From contig NZ_JAAOLY010000014.1 in the NCBI RefSeq assembly GCF_011601275.1, positions 62,001 through 126,000 of the forward strand: 64,000 bases of DNA, given 5' to 3'. The stretch's first letter is position 1, and every line of letters starts with the position of its first letter. Origin of the DNA: Janthinobacterium lividum. Its GTDB lineage: Bacteria; Pseudomonadota; Gammaproteobacteria; Burkholderiales; Burkholderiaceae_D. The notes under the pieces are model-generated. The model did no database searches, was not told where the DNA came from, and saw only the letters and a program-made list of their open reading frames with translations. The translations under genes and the position numbers were made by a program. Shown here piece after piece: positions 36,401 to 43,914 of this stretch.

Positions 36401-36553
36401 CCGATGGCCATTGCCACGGGCACGGGCGCCGAAGTGCAGCGTCCGCTGGCCACCGTGGTGATCGGCGGCATCCTGTCATCGACGGCCTTGACCTTGCTGG
36501 TGCTGCCGCTGCTGTACCGGCTCGCTTATGCCGCAAGAGGTAGGCCGGATTAG
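33413..36553 (+). CDS. czcA: CzcA-type heavy-metal RND efflux pump
   Basis: A 1046-residue inner-membrane RND proton/cation antiporter of the HME family. TM4 reads LDFGIIIDGAVVIVEN. Its acidic residues fall at Asp402, Asp408 and Glu415, the same numbers reported as essential in Cupriavidus metallidurans CzcA, and fit the Co/Zn/Cd/Ni class rather than the Cu/Ag class. Two large periplasmic loops follow TM1 and TM7. It drives metal export by proton motive force with CzcB and CzcC. The final codons AGG-CCG-GAT-TAG come from a palindromic repeat, so the native C-terminus may have been replaced (ends YAARGRPD). No czcD, czcR or czcS is nearby. Confidence 0.96.
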   Translation: MFERLIRFAIDQRWLVMLAVAAMAGLGIYSYQKLPIDAVPDITNVQVQINTQSAGYSPLETEQRVTFPIETAMAGLPNLEQTRSLSRYGLSQVTVIFKDGTDIYFARQMINERLQEAKESLPAGVTPKMGPVSTGLGEIYLWTVETQDGAKKPDGTPYTPTDLREIQDWIIKPQLRNVTGVTEINAIGGYAKQYQVAPYPEKLAAYGISLQDVVTALERNNSNVGAGYIEKQGEQLLIRAPGQVASKSDIGNIVVANVQGVAIRIRDVADVVLGRELRTGAATENGREVVLGTVFMLIGQNSRAVSQAVDKKMVEINRSLPKGVHAVTVYDRTVLVDKAINTVKKNLLEGAVLVIAILFLFLGNIRAAVITAMVIPLAMLFTFTGMVQYHVSANLMSLGALDFGIIIDGAVVIVENCVRRLAHAQQKLGRSLTLQERFQEVFAASQEARRPLLYGQLIIMVVYLPIFALTGVEGRMFTPMALTVVIALLGAMLLSITFIPAAVALFIGDKVAEKENALMRAAKRWYAPLLDKVMRNTPVVLTGAAVAVVLSGLLATRMGSEFVPSLNEGDIAIQALRIPGTSLTQSLAMQQQLESKLMANHKEIARVFARTGTAEIASDPMPPNISDGYIMLKPRDAWPEPTKSRERLLAEIEATATSLPGNNYEFSQPIQLRFNELISGVRSDVAVKLFGDDMLVLDSTAAKIAGVLGKIAGATEVKVEQTTGLPMLTVQINREQTARYGLNIADVQAAIATAIGGQEAGTLFQGDRRFDIVVRLPDSLRSDLEQLKRLPIALPLGAAAEGRARFIPLGEVASLQVAPGPNQISREDGKRRIVISANVRGRDIGSFVADATQQLQAQVAIPAGYWTSWGGQFEQLQSATKRLELVVPVALALVFVLLFAMFGNVKDGLLVFSGIPFALTGGIVALWLRDIPMSISAAVGFIALSGVAVLNGLVMIAYIRQLRDQGMPLQDAIREGAITRLRPVLMTALVASLGFVPMAIATGTGAEVQRPLATVVIGGILSSTALTLLVLPLLYRLAYAARGRPD

Positions 36554-36644
36554 CGTGGCCGAAGGACACGCATAATCCGACACATTGTTGGCGCCGGTGG
36601 TGGCGTCGGATTACGCGGAACAAAGCCCCGCTAATCCGACCTAC
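36541..36644. repeat. pair of oppositely oriented REP-like palindromes (BIME-like)
   Basis: The first element is GCCGGATTAGCG (36544-36555) with CGCATAATCCGAC (36569-36581). The second is GTCGGATTACGCGG (36605-36618) with CCCCGCTAATCCGAC (36626-36640). The spacer contains CACATTGTTGGCGCC, close to the spacer at 14176. The first element provides the TAG stop (36551-36553) of czcA. The second ends five bases before the next, convergent, gene. Confidence 0.8.
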
Positions 36645-36648
36645 CGGG

Positions 36649-37158
36649 TCATGGCCGGCGGTAGCCGCCCTCGATCCAGTTCGCCGCGGAGGTCGCGTTG
36701 AACTTGAACGCGGCCGAGGTGCGCACCTTGGCGATCTGTTCGCCGTCGGCGTCATAGGCGCTCAGTTCCGCGTACGGGTGGTCTTCGTCGGGGACGATGT
36801 CGAACATCACCTTGACCTGCCCCTCGTCGGTGGCGACGAACAGGTTCTTGTGCAATTGCGCATGCAGCTGCTGCTCGTGGCGGCGCAGCACTTCCGAGGC
36901 CGTCTTGACCAGGGTATTGAAGGCGTTGACGTCGAGCGGCTTCGGGTTTTTCTTGTCGCGGCCCATGGTCCACGGACCCACGAGGGCCGGCTCCGGTTCG
37001 CCATCCTTGATCATGGCCACGGCCCAGCCTTCATCTTCCTCGTTCTTGATCACGCGCGCCGTCCAGCCATTGCCTACCCACAGGCGCGGCTCCTGGATCG
37101 GAGCGTCATTGTCCGGCTCGGCGGATTCGTCGGAAAAATCGGGGAAATCGGTACTCAT
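36649..37158 (-). CDS. conserved hypothetical protein
   Basis: A 169-residue soluble protein with an acidic, probably disordered N-terminus (DFPDFSDESAEPDNDAP). A compact domain follows: RLWVGNGWTARVIKNEEDEGW, then VGPWTMGRDKKNPKPLDVNAF, a helix RRHEQQLHAQLHK, and closing strands. No signal peptide or membrane segment. I recognise no named family. Codon use and base composition match the neighbours, so it is likely real. Its 3' end abuts the palindromic repeats after czcA. Confidence 0.7.
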   Translation of the reverse strand: MSTDFPDFSDESAEPDNDAPIQEPRLWVGNGWTARVIKNEEDEGWAVAMIKDGEPEPALVGPWTMGRDKKNPKPLDVNAFNTLVKTASEVLRRHEQQLHAQLHKNLFVATDEGQVKVMFDIVPDEDHPYAELSAYDADGEQIAKVRTSAAFKFNATSAANWIEGGYRRP

Positions 37159-37279
37159 GGCGGTGCTCGTGATGGAAGGTCGGGGCTAGCATGATAGTCG
37201 AAAACGCCCGCCCGTGCCGCCTCGCCGGCGGCATGGGTGAACGTTCAACACTTCCTTCCCGCACCTTCCCAGGCAACTG

Positions 37280-37516
37280 TCAGCACATGGACATGGCAGG
37301 CCGGTTGGGCCAGGTCAGCGGCGGACCGGGCGGCACCCAGCGCGGGTCGATGGCAGGCAGTGGCGCATGGTAACTAAAGGGATTGATGATGATCGGCGGT
37401 ATCGCCGATGGCGCACCGACGGGCTCGGCGCAGGACTGCGTGGCGCTACGCTGGCGCGTGATTCGATGGTCGTGGGGGGATAGCGATTGATCCCCGGTAT
37501 CTGCAAACAAAAGCAT
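37280..37516 (-). CDS. small hypothetical protein with a strong ribosome site
   Basis: A 78-residue open frame preceded by AAGGAGGG about six bases before ATG 37516. This is one of the best Shine-Dalgarno sequences in the window and the main reason to call it. The product is polar at first, then rich in proline and aromatic residues (PIIINPFSYHAPLPA; WVPPGPPLTWPN). It has no signal peptide and no recognised domain. It could be a small structural or regulatory peptide. Confidence 0.5.
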   Translation of the reverse strand: MLLFADTGDQSLSPHDHRITRQRSATQSCAEPVGAPSAIPPIIINPFSYHAPLPAIDPRWVPPGPPLTWPNRPAMSMC

Positions 37517-37727
37517 GTTGCCCTCCTTGCGAGAGTGAGGTATTCAGTATAGGACGGCTTGCGTACATTACAAGAAAAGAAATCTTGTTCCAGATCAGCG
37601 TTTTCTGACCGCCAGCGCCTTCCATACCGTGAAAATGACGGCCTGTCGCACGCCGCTGGCGGCATGCCGGGAGCGCCCCTACAGTGTGACCATGCAACAC
37701 CCCATCACCCACACTGCGAGGCCTATC

Positions 37728-38102
37728 ATGAAAAAACTGCTCACCTTCGTCCTCATCGTCATGCTCGCCTGCCTCTTCCTCGACAAGGTCGGCGGCAGCG
37801 ACATGCACATGCAGCTCAACGGCGGCGATATCGACGGTCCGCTCGAGTGGCTGTTCGGCCTCGTGTTTGCCGGCGGCGGCTTGCTGATCGCCGCCATTGC
37901 CGTGGTGTGCGCCGCCGTCGTGACGGGCGTGGTGCTGGCCGGCGTGGGCGTGGTGCTGATCGCCGCCGTGGCACTGTGCGTGGTGCTGGCGCTGGCGCTG
38001 AGCACGCCCGTGCTGCTGCCGCTGCTGATACCCGTGGCCATCATCTGGCTCATCGTCAGCCGCAACCGCAAGCAGGCGCAAGCGCGTCAGCACAGCCTGT
38101 AA
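37728..38102 (+). CDS. small multi-pass membrane protein
   Basis: A 124-residue, very hydrophobic protein. It opens with KKLLTFVLIVMLACLFLDKVGG (signal anchor), has a polar stretch to about residue 42, then three or four close Val/Ala/Leu/Gly-rich segments, and ends in a basic tail (RNRKQAQARQHSL). The function is unknown. GAGG lies six bases before ATG 37728; ATG 37692 further up lacks this. Its stop touches the stop of the convergent diguanylate cyclase gene (no gap). Confidence 0.7.
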   Translation: MKKLLTFVLIVMLACLFLDKVGGSDMHMQLNGGDIDGPLEWLFGLVFAGGGLLIAAIAVVCAAVVTGVVLAGVGVVLIAAVALCVVLALALSTPVLLPLLIPVAIIWLIVSRNRKQAQARQHSL

Positions 38103-41100
38103 TCACTGCGCCATGAACTTGCTGAGCACGCCGTCGCCGCCGCCATCGTTCTGTTCGATGCGGTTGCGCCCGCCCCGCTTGGCCCGGTACAGCGCCTCGT
38201 CGGCGCGCGCCAGCACGGCGTCGCAATCGGCATCGGTGCCGGCCATGGCGGCCATGCCGATACTCACCGTGATGGTGATCACAATGCCGCCATCGATGGT
38301 CAGCGAACTTTCCGCCACGCGCCGGCGCAGTCGTTCGGCAAACACGGCGGCGGCGCTCAGATCCGTACCCGGCAACAAGATGGCGAATTCCTCGCCGCCC
38401 ACGCGGCCCGGTACGTCGACCTTGCGCAGCGCCTGGCACATCAGCGCGCCCAGGTGGCGCAGTACGGCATCGCCCACGGCATGACCATATTCGTCGTTGA
38501 CGCGCTTGAAGTGATCGATGTCTAGCATCAGCACGCTGGCGCAGCTGGCCAGTTCACGCTGCAAGCGGGCATGCTCGTTTTCCAGCGACGCCATGAAGTG
38601 GCGCCGGTTCGGCAAGCCGGTCAGGAAATCCGTGGTGGCCAGCTGCAGCAATTCCGCGTTCATGCGCTTGCGCTCGGTGATATCGAGCGAAGACACCATG
38701 ACGAAATCGAGGCTGCCCGCATGGCCGGGCATCACCAGCAAGCTCAATTCATTTTGCCGCGCCGCGCCATCGAGACGCACGAAACTGCTCTCGCACTCGT
38801 ACAGGTGAGCGCCGCCAGCCAGCGCCAGCAGCGCGTCGCCGAAACGGGGCAAGGCGCTGTCGTCGAAATTCTGCGCCAGGCTCAAGGCGCCGCGGCGCTG
38901 GTCGTCCTCGTTGGCGCGCACTTGCGCCAGGGCGGCGCCGTTCGCGTCGATGATGCGCACCAGCCCCGCCAGCCGCCGCAGCGCATCGGGATTGGCCTGG
39001 AAGTGGGCGCCCAAGTCGCGCACGCCCGCTTGCTCGAGAGCATCGAGCGCGGCGCGCACGGCCGACCAGTCCTGTTCCCACAAGGCGACGGGCGCATGGT
39101 CGTACAGGCTGCGGAAACGCGCTTCTCCCGCGCGCAGGGCCAGCGCCACCTGCGCCTGTTCGATGGCCATGCCGGCCAGGTGCGCCGCCTCGCTCAGCCG
39201 CGCCAGATGCGCCGCCCCCGGCAAGGAGGGCTGGCGGTGATACGCCATCAGCACGCCGAGCATCTTGCCCGAGCCGCCACGCACGGGCTCGGCCCAGCAC
39301 GATTGCAGCTGGGCCCGGTACGCCAGTTCCATCGTTTCCTGCGCATCGGCATGCAGGTCGCCGACGATCACGCGCTGACCGTCGCGCACGGCTTGCGCGG
39401 CGATGCCGTGCACGCCCTGAAGGGTGTCGAGGTCATGACCATGACTGGACAAGTTGAAAAACGCGGGCAAGCTGGGCGCCGCGCCCAGCACCAGGCGGTG
39501 GCGGCTTTCATCGAGCAGCAAGATGCTGCACAGCATGGCGGGATGGTCGGCTTGCACGCTCAGCACCACGCTTTCCAGCACCCGTTCCAGCGGCGCGCCC
39601 GTGGCCAGCATTTCCAGCACTTGCCGCCGCGTGTGTTCGCGCCGTTCCATCTGGCTGCGCTCGCTGATATCGCGGAAAGTCCACAAGCGCGCCTGTTCAT
39701 TGCCCAGCTGCATGCTGCGCACATATTGCTCGACCACCCGTCCATCGCGCAGGTGCAGCACGTCGCGCCGCTCGCGGTGGCCGTGCGGCGCGTGGGCGCG
39801 TGCCCCGAGGAAAGGCGCCGCCTGCTCCAGCTGGCTTTCCACGTGGCGCACGAGCGCCGTGCCATCGGCTTGCCAGTCGAGCGCGTCGGGCACTTGCCAC
39901 AGGTCGCGGAAGCGCCGGTTCGAGGTGAAGATGCGGCCGTTGACGTTGTCGACCAGAATGCCGTCGATGGTCGAATCGAGGATGCTGCGCAGCATGGCCT
40001 GGCTGCGCTGCGCCGCTTCGGCCATCGCCAGCACGCTGGCCTGCCCCTGCTCCAGCTGACCGGTCAGCTCGCTCGAGCGCGCCAGCGCCGCCTGGGCGCG
40101 GGCGCGCCCCGCCGCCAGCAGCCAGGCCGCCAGCGCCAGCACGATGCTGGCCAGCAAGCCTGTCCAGGCCACCAGACGCGGCCGCGCCAACAGCTCGCCA
40201 TCGAAGCCCGGCATGGCGCGCACACGCAAGGTCCAGGGGCGGCCGGCGATGGTGATCACTTGCAGCGACACGAGGCTGTCCGACGCGGCAGACGACATGC
40301 CGCCCGGCAAGCTGTCATACATCAGGGCCGCCTCGGCCATTTGCGCGCCATCATAAATTTCCAGGTCCAGCTGGTGCGCGCTCTCGCCGCCCACGCCCGC
40401 CATCAGGTCGCCCATGCGGAACGGCGCAAACACCCAGGCGCGCAGGGCGGCGCGCCGCTGTTCCACGCTGGCATGCAGCAAGCCGTTGTCATACACGGGC
40501 AGCACGACGAGGAAGCCATGCGCCTGGGCGCTGCCGCCATCTTGCACCAGGTGGATCTTGCCCGTCATGGCGGCTTGCCCCGTGTCGCGCGCCTGCTCGA
40601 GCGCGGCGCGGCGCACGGGTTCGGACCAGATGTCGTAGCCGAAGGCCAGCAGGTTGCTGTCGCTCAAGGGTTCCAGATAGGTGATGGGCGCGTGCCAGGC
40701 GCGCTGGCCGGGCGGACGCACGGCATAGCCGGGATAGCCCTCGGCGCGCACGCCGGCCTCGTGCCGCGCCAGGGCTGCGCCGGGCAGCAGCGGCAGGTAA
40801 CCGATGCCGTGGATGCCGGGAAAGTGGCGGTCCACCTGCTGCACCGCCAGATAGGCATGGAATTCGCGGCGCGTGACTTCCTGAGAACTGGCATACAGTC
40901 CCTGCACCCCGTGCAGCACCTGGATATAGGTCTGCATGCGGCCGGCGATGTTGCCCATCAGTTCGCGCACGCGGAAATCGAAATCGGCCTGCACCTGCTG
41001 TTCGCTGGCGTCGTGGGCGTTGCGCCAGGCGCCATACGTCAGTCCCAGGCACAGGGCCAGCACCAGCGCGGCCAATGCGCGCGGCCCCACCCAGTGCGAC

Positions 41101-41141
41101 ACTGGCTTGGCAAACCACGACGAAGACGCGCGTGTAGACAT
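38103..41141 (-). CDS. multi-domain diguanylate cyclase (CHASE-PAS-GAF-PAS-GGDEF)
   Basis: A 1012-residue membrane protein. N-terminal TM (about 20-40), a periplasmic CHASE domain (about 75-270, with REFHAYLAVQQVDRHFPGI), a second TM (about 325-345), a PAS domain (385-490), a GAF domain (505-665), a degenerate PAS (about 670-830), and a GGDEF domain at the C-terminus. The active site is GGEEF (residues 915-919). The product-inhibition I-site RKVD lies exactly five residues upstream, so it should be an active, feedback-regulated c-di-GMP synthase. CHASE domains sense external small molecules; the ligand is unknown. No EAL domain is present. Confidence 0.93.
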   Translation of the reverse strand: MSTRASSSWFAKPVSHWVGPRALAALVLALCLGLTYGAWRNAHDASEQQVQADFDFRVRELMGNIAGRMQTYIQVLHGVQGLYASSQEVTRREFHAYLAVQQVDRHFPGIHGIGYLPLLPGAALARHEAGVRAEGYPGYAVRPPGQRAWHAPITYLEPLSDSNLLAFGYDIWSEPVRRAALEQARDTGQAAMTGKIHLVQDGGSAQAHGFLVVLPVYDNGLLHASVEQRRAALRAWVFAPFRMGDLMAGVGGESAHQLDLEIYDGAQMAEAALMYDSLPGGMSSAASDSLVSLQVITIAGRPWTLRVRAMPGFDGELLARPRLVAWTGLLASIVLALAAWLLAAGRARAQAALARSSELTGQLEQGQASVLAMAEAAQRSQAMLRSILDSTIDGILVDNVNGRIFTSNRRFRDLWQVPDALDWQADGTALVRHVESQLEQAAPFLGARAHAPHGHRERRDVLHLRDGRVVEQYVRSMQLGNEQARLWTFRDISERSQMERREHTRRQVLEMLATGAPLERVLESVVLSVQADHPAMLCSILLLDESRHRLVLGAAPSLPAFFNLSSHGHDLDTLQGVHGIAAQAVRDGQRVIVGDLHADAQETMELAYRAQLQSCWAEPVRGGSGKMLGVLMAYHRQPSLPGAAHLARLSEAAHLAGMAIEQAQVALALRAGEARFRSLYDHAPVALWEQDWSAVRAALDALEQAGVRDLGAHFQANPDALRRLAGLVRIIDANGAALAQVRANEDDQRRGALSLAQNFDDSALPRFGDALLALAGGAHLYECESSFVRLDGAARQNELSLLVMPGHAGSLDFVMVSSLDITERKRMNAELLQLATTDFLTGLPNRRHFMASLENEHARLQRELASCASVLMLDIDHFKRVNDEYGHAVGDAVLRHLGALMCQALRKVDVPGRVGGEEFAILLPGTDLSAAAVFAERLRRRVAESSLTIDGGIVITITVSIGMAAMAGTDADCDAVLARADEALYRAKRGGRNRIEQNDGGGDGVLSKFMAQ

Positions 41142-41210
41142 GACAGGCTGACAGACAGAACGGCATCAAACCATTTCACGGCCAGCAACATGGCTGGCAG
41201 CGGGCTGCAC

Positions 41211-41227
41211 GACTACCATCGGTAGTC
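41211..41227. promoter_or_regulatory. short palindrome in a divergent promoter region
   Basis: GACTACC-ATC-GGTAGTC is an exact seven-base inverted repeat, 70 bases upstream of the diguanylate cyclase start and 174 bases upstream of the AraC start. It could be an operator for either gene. The adjoining GATGAGAATGATAG looks a little like a Fur half-site, but the match is too poor to call. Confidence 0.3.
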
Positions 41228-41400
41228 GATGAGAATGATAGTACGTTACAGCGAGCGCCCTTGCAATGCTGAATATTGTATTAAAAAGACCACACATTTC
41301 ATCAATGCAATGATGTGTACTCCAGGAAAATTCGATGCCATGAAAACCATCTGCTCTCACTGGTATGATCGCCCCGCAATCCATCATCAAGGAGCCGCGT

Positions 41401-42084
41401 TTGCAGCAAGATAGCTGGCAGGGAACACTATGGCTGGCGCCGGACTTCGCCATCCTGCATGGCGCGGCGGGCGCCACGGACAGCCACGCCCATTACGCGC
41501 ATCAATTGATGCTGAGCACGGGAGCACCCTTCACCGCCGAGCTCGACGGCATCGTCCACACGGCGCGGCACTTGCTGATCGACAGCCTGCGCCCGCACGC
41601 CATCCTGAGCGCGCAGGCCCCCATGCTGACCATCTACGCGGAACCGCAGCGCCTGGGCGGCGCGGCCCTGCTGGCGGCGGCCGCCAGCGCAGGCGTGCCC
41701 AGCCTCGACAGCCTGGCCGCCGCGCTGCAGGCGCAGCCACGCGAGCGCTTGCCCGATCCCCGCTTGCGGCGGGCGCTGGACAAGGTCGATGCGCTGCTGT
41801 CCGGCAAGGTCAGCGCGGCGGCCGTGGCAGAGGCCGCGCATTTGTCGCTGAGCCAGCTGGAACGCCTGTTCAGCGCTCAGCTGGGCTTGCCCGTGCGGCG
41901 GCTGGTGCTGTGGCGCCGTCTGCGCCTGGCCATCCGTTTCATCTTGCTCGGCAGCACCCTGACGCAGGCGGCCCACGGCGCGGGCTTTGCCGATGCCGCG
42001 CATTTTTCACGCACCATGCGTAGCCTGTTCGGCGTGCGCGCCGACCGCAGCTTGCGCCAGCTCGACGTCAAGCTGCTCGATTGA
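41401..42084 (+). CDS. AraC family transcriptional regulator
   Basis: About 227 residues. A small cupin-like N-terminal part (SHAHYAHQLMLSTGAPFTAEL) is followed by the AraC DNA-binding domain (AAVAEAAHLSLSQLERLFSAQ and RRLVLWRRLRLAIRFILLG, then AAHGAGFADAAHFSRTMRSLFGV). The start is uncertain. TTG 41401 has a perfect AAGGAG six bases upstream. ATG 41365 lies before that site, has none of its own, and would add 12 residues. I prefer TTG. The 3' end overlaps the convergent hydroxylase gene by 17 bases. Confidence 0.88.
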   Translation: MQQDSWQGTLWLAPDFAILHGAAGATDSHAHYAHQLMLSTGAPFTAELDGIVHTARHLLIDSLRPHAILSAQAPMLTIYAEPQRLGGAALLAAAASAGVPSLDSLAAALQAQPRERLPDPRLRRALDKVDALLSGKVSAAAVAEAAHLSLSQLERLFSAQLGLPVRRLVLWRRLRLAIRFILLGSTLTQAAHGAGFADAAHFSRTMRSLFGVRADRSLRQLDVKLLD

Positions 42085-42985
42085 CGACGCGATTGAGGGC
42101 CTGCTTCAAGCCGGCCGGCAACTCGGGCGCGCGCACGCCCTCTTCCGCGCGGAACGGTTCCAGCAGCTGCGGTCCATAAGCGACGGGATAATAGGGACGG
42201 CTGCCGATGCCCAGGTCCTCGCCCCGCATGCGGTAGCCGGGCGCGTCGAAGGCCGTGCCCAGCAGGCGGTCCCAGCAGGTAAAGAACAGGCCGAAATTCA
42301 CGTCGCCGGCCGTGCCGTACTTCATGTGATGAAAACGGTGCAAAGGCGCCCAGGCAAACACGTGGCGCAGCGGCCCCATGCGCATGTCGACATTCGCGTG
42401 CTGCAGCAACAGCTGGATCGCCACGGCAAACGCCAGCACGGCCATGACCTTCTCCGGTATGCCCAGCAGCAGCAAGGGCAGCATGCCGCCGGCCGCTTCC
42501 AGCAGCAGATGCAGCGGATGTTTCATCCAGCCATTGAAACCGTACATGCGCTGCACGCTGTGGTGCACGGCATGCAGTTTCCACAGAAAATAATAGCGGT
42601 GGCTCAGGTAGTGCACGAGCGTGATGCCGCAGTCGGCAATCAGGATCGCCAGCAGCAACTGCGCCCAGAACGGCAACTGGACTGGCCAGAATGCGCCCAG
42701 CGCCAGGTGCCCGGCCAGCAGGGGAAAGGCGGCCAGGCCCAGCAGGTAGAGAGCTTCATTGACGAGCGCGTGCAGCGTATCGCGCCAGCCGTCGCCGTGA
42801 CCGTCGTTCCACGCGCCGTCATACGGCGCATAGCGTTCGGCAAGAAAGGAAGTGAGCAGGGCCAGCAGCAGCAAGGGCGGCAAGACCCAGAAGGAATGTT
42901 GGCTAACCGCAATCAGGTAACAGGCGGCGCCGATGAAGCCGGCCCAGAACACGGGGCCGTACAGCACGGCAAAGAGGGATTTCAT
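42068..42985 (-). CDS. sterol desaturase / fatty acid hydroxylase family membrane protein
   Basis: A 305-residue di-iron membrane enzyme. The histidine clusters are seen as HYLSH (HxxxH), HAVHHS (HxxHH), and HRFHH late in the protein, between four or so hydrophobic segments. Such enzymes hydroxylate or desaturate lipid chains using oxygen. In bacteria candidates include hydroxylation of ornithine lipids, fatty acids or hopanoids; the substrate here is not known. AGGAG precedes ATG 42985. It lies just downstream of queC on the same strand, but with a 77-base gap and no clear functional tie. Confidence 0.92.
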   Translation of the reverse strand: MKSLFAVLYGPVFWAGFIGAACYLIAVSQHSFWVLPPLLLLALLTSFLAERYAPYDGAWNDGHGDGWRDTLHALVNEALYLLGLAAFPLLAGHLALGAFWPVQLPFWAQLLLAILIADCGITLVHYLSHRYYFLWKLHAVHHSVQRMYGFNGWMKHPLHLLLEAAGGMLPLLLLGIPEKVMAVLAFAVAIQLLLQHANVDMRMGPLRHVFAWAPLHRFHHMKYGTAGDVNFGLFFTCWDRLLGTAFDAPGYRMRGEDLGIGSRPYYPVAYGPQLLEPFRAEEGVRAPELPAGLKQALNRVVNRAA

Positions 42986-43062
42986 GGCAAGACGCTCCTG
43001 TGGCAAAAACCACAGCTTGGCTGCTCCCCCTGCCGCGCCGCTTGAAGAAACGGCGCAACCTG

Positions 43063-43776
43063 TTACTTCAAGGCTTTTCTCGCAGCATATTGCTGGTAGC
43101 CATTCGCGCGCAGGGCGCAGGCGGGGCAAGTGCCGCAGCCATAGCCCCAGTCGTGCAGCTCGCCCCGCTCGCCCAGGTAGCAGGTATGCGTGCCGCTGCG
43201 GATCAGGTCGACCAGCGGCTGGCCGCCCAGGTCTTCCGCCAGGTCCCAGCTTTGCGCCTTGTCCAGCCACATCAGCGGCGTTTCCAGTTTCAAACGCGTG
43301 TCCATGCCCAGGTTCAGGGCCACTTGCAGCGCCTTCATCGTATCGTCGCGGCAATCCGGGTAGCCGGAAAAATCCGTCTCGCACATGCCGCCCACTAACA
43401 CCGTCAAGCCGCGGCGATACGCCACGGTCGCGGCCACCGTCATGAACAGCAAGTTGCGTCCAGGAACAAAGGTGTTCGGCAAGCCGTTTTCCTGCATGAC
43501 GATCTCGACGTTCTGCGTCATGGCCGTATCGGAAATGGCGGAAATCAATGACAGGTCGATCATGTGGTCCTGGCCCAGGCGGCTGTCCCATTCGGGCGAC
43601 TGCTGGCGCATCTGTTCCAGTACGCCGGGACGCACGGTCAGTTCGATCGCATGGCGCTGGCCGTAATCAAAGCCGATGGTTTCCACTCGGCTATAGTGTT
43701 TGAGAGCCCAGGCCAGGCAGGTGGTGGAATCTTGTCCACCGCTAAAGAGCACCAGTGCGGAGTCCGTTGCTAGCAT
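43063..43776 (-). CDS. queC: 7-cyano-7-deazaguanine synthase
   Basis: A 237-residue enzyme that converts 7-carboxy-7-deazaguanine to preQ0 with ATP and ammonia, for queuosine in tRNA. The PP-loop is [10 protein letters not shown] (residues 10-19). The zinc site is the late cysteine cluster CGTCPAC with an earlier Cys in [23 protein letters not shown] is characteristic. Length matches the family. No queD, queE or queF is nearby, and no preQ1 riboswitch was seen upstream. Confidence 0.97.
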   Translation of the reverse strand: MLATDSALVLFSGGQDSTTCLAWALKHYSRVETIGFDYGQRHAIELTVRPGVLEQMRQQSPEWDSRLGQDHMIDLSLISAISDTAMTQNVEIVMQENGLPNTFVPGRNLLFMTVAATVAYRRGLTVLVGGMCETDFSGYPDCRDDTMKALQVALNLGMDTRLKLETPLMWLDKAQSWDLAEDLGGQPLVDLIRSGTHTCYLGERGELHDWGYGCGTCPACALRANGYQQYAARKALK

Positions 43777-43914
43777 AATTTCTTTCTTTTCAGTTTTATT
43801 CTATTCAATAGTGCGTGGGGAAACATGATTCCCATTGCAAAAAATACTTATTCGTCCGCCATCAGTTTACCTATTCCGGTAACATGCAGTCAGCATTTAC
43901 TTATCTGGAGCACC

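Noticed and set aside
38571-41225. 884-codon open frame antisense to the diguanylate cyclase gene
   Set aside because: A mirror frame of a real coding sequence, without any recognisable domain.
41225-41240. Fur box upstream of the AraC gene (GATGAGAATGATAG)
   Set aside because: Only a partial half-site, with no second half and no iron-related gene next to it.
43035-43056. Hairpin GCGCCG/CGGCGC after queC as a terminator
   Set aside because: The ten-base loop is long and no U-run follows on the minus strand.
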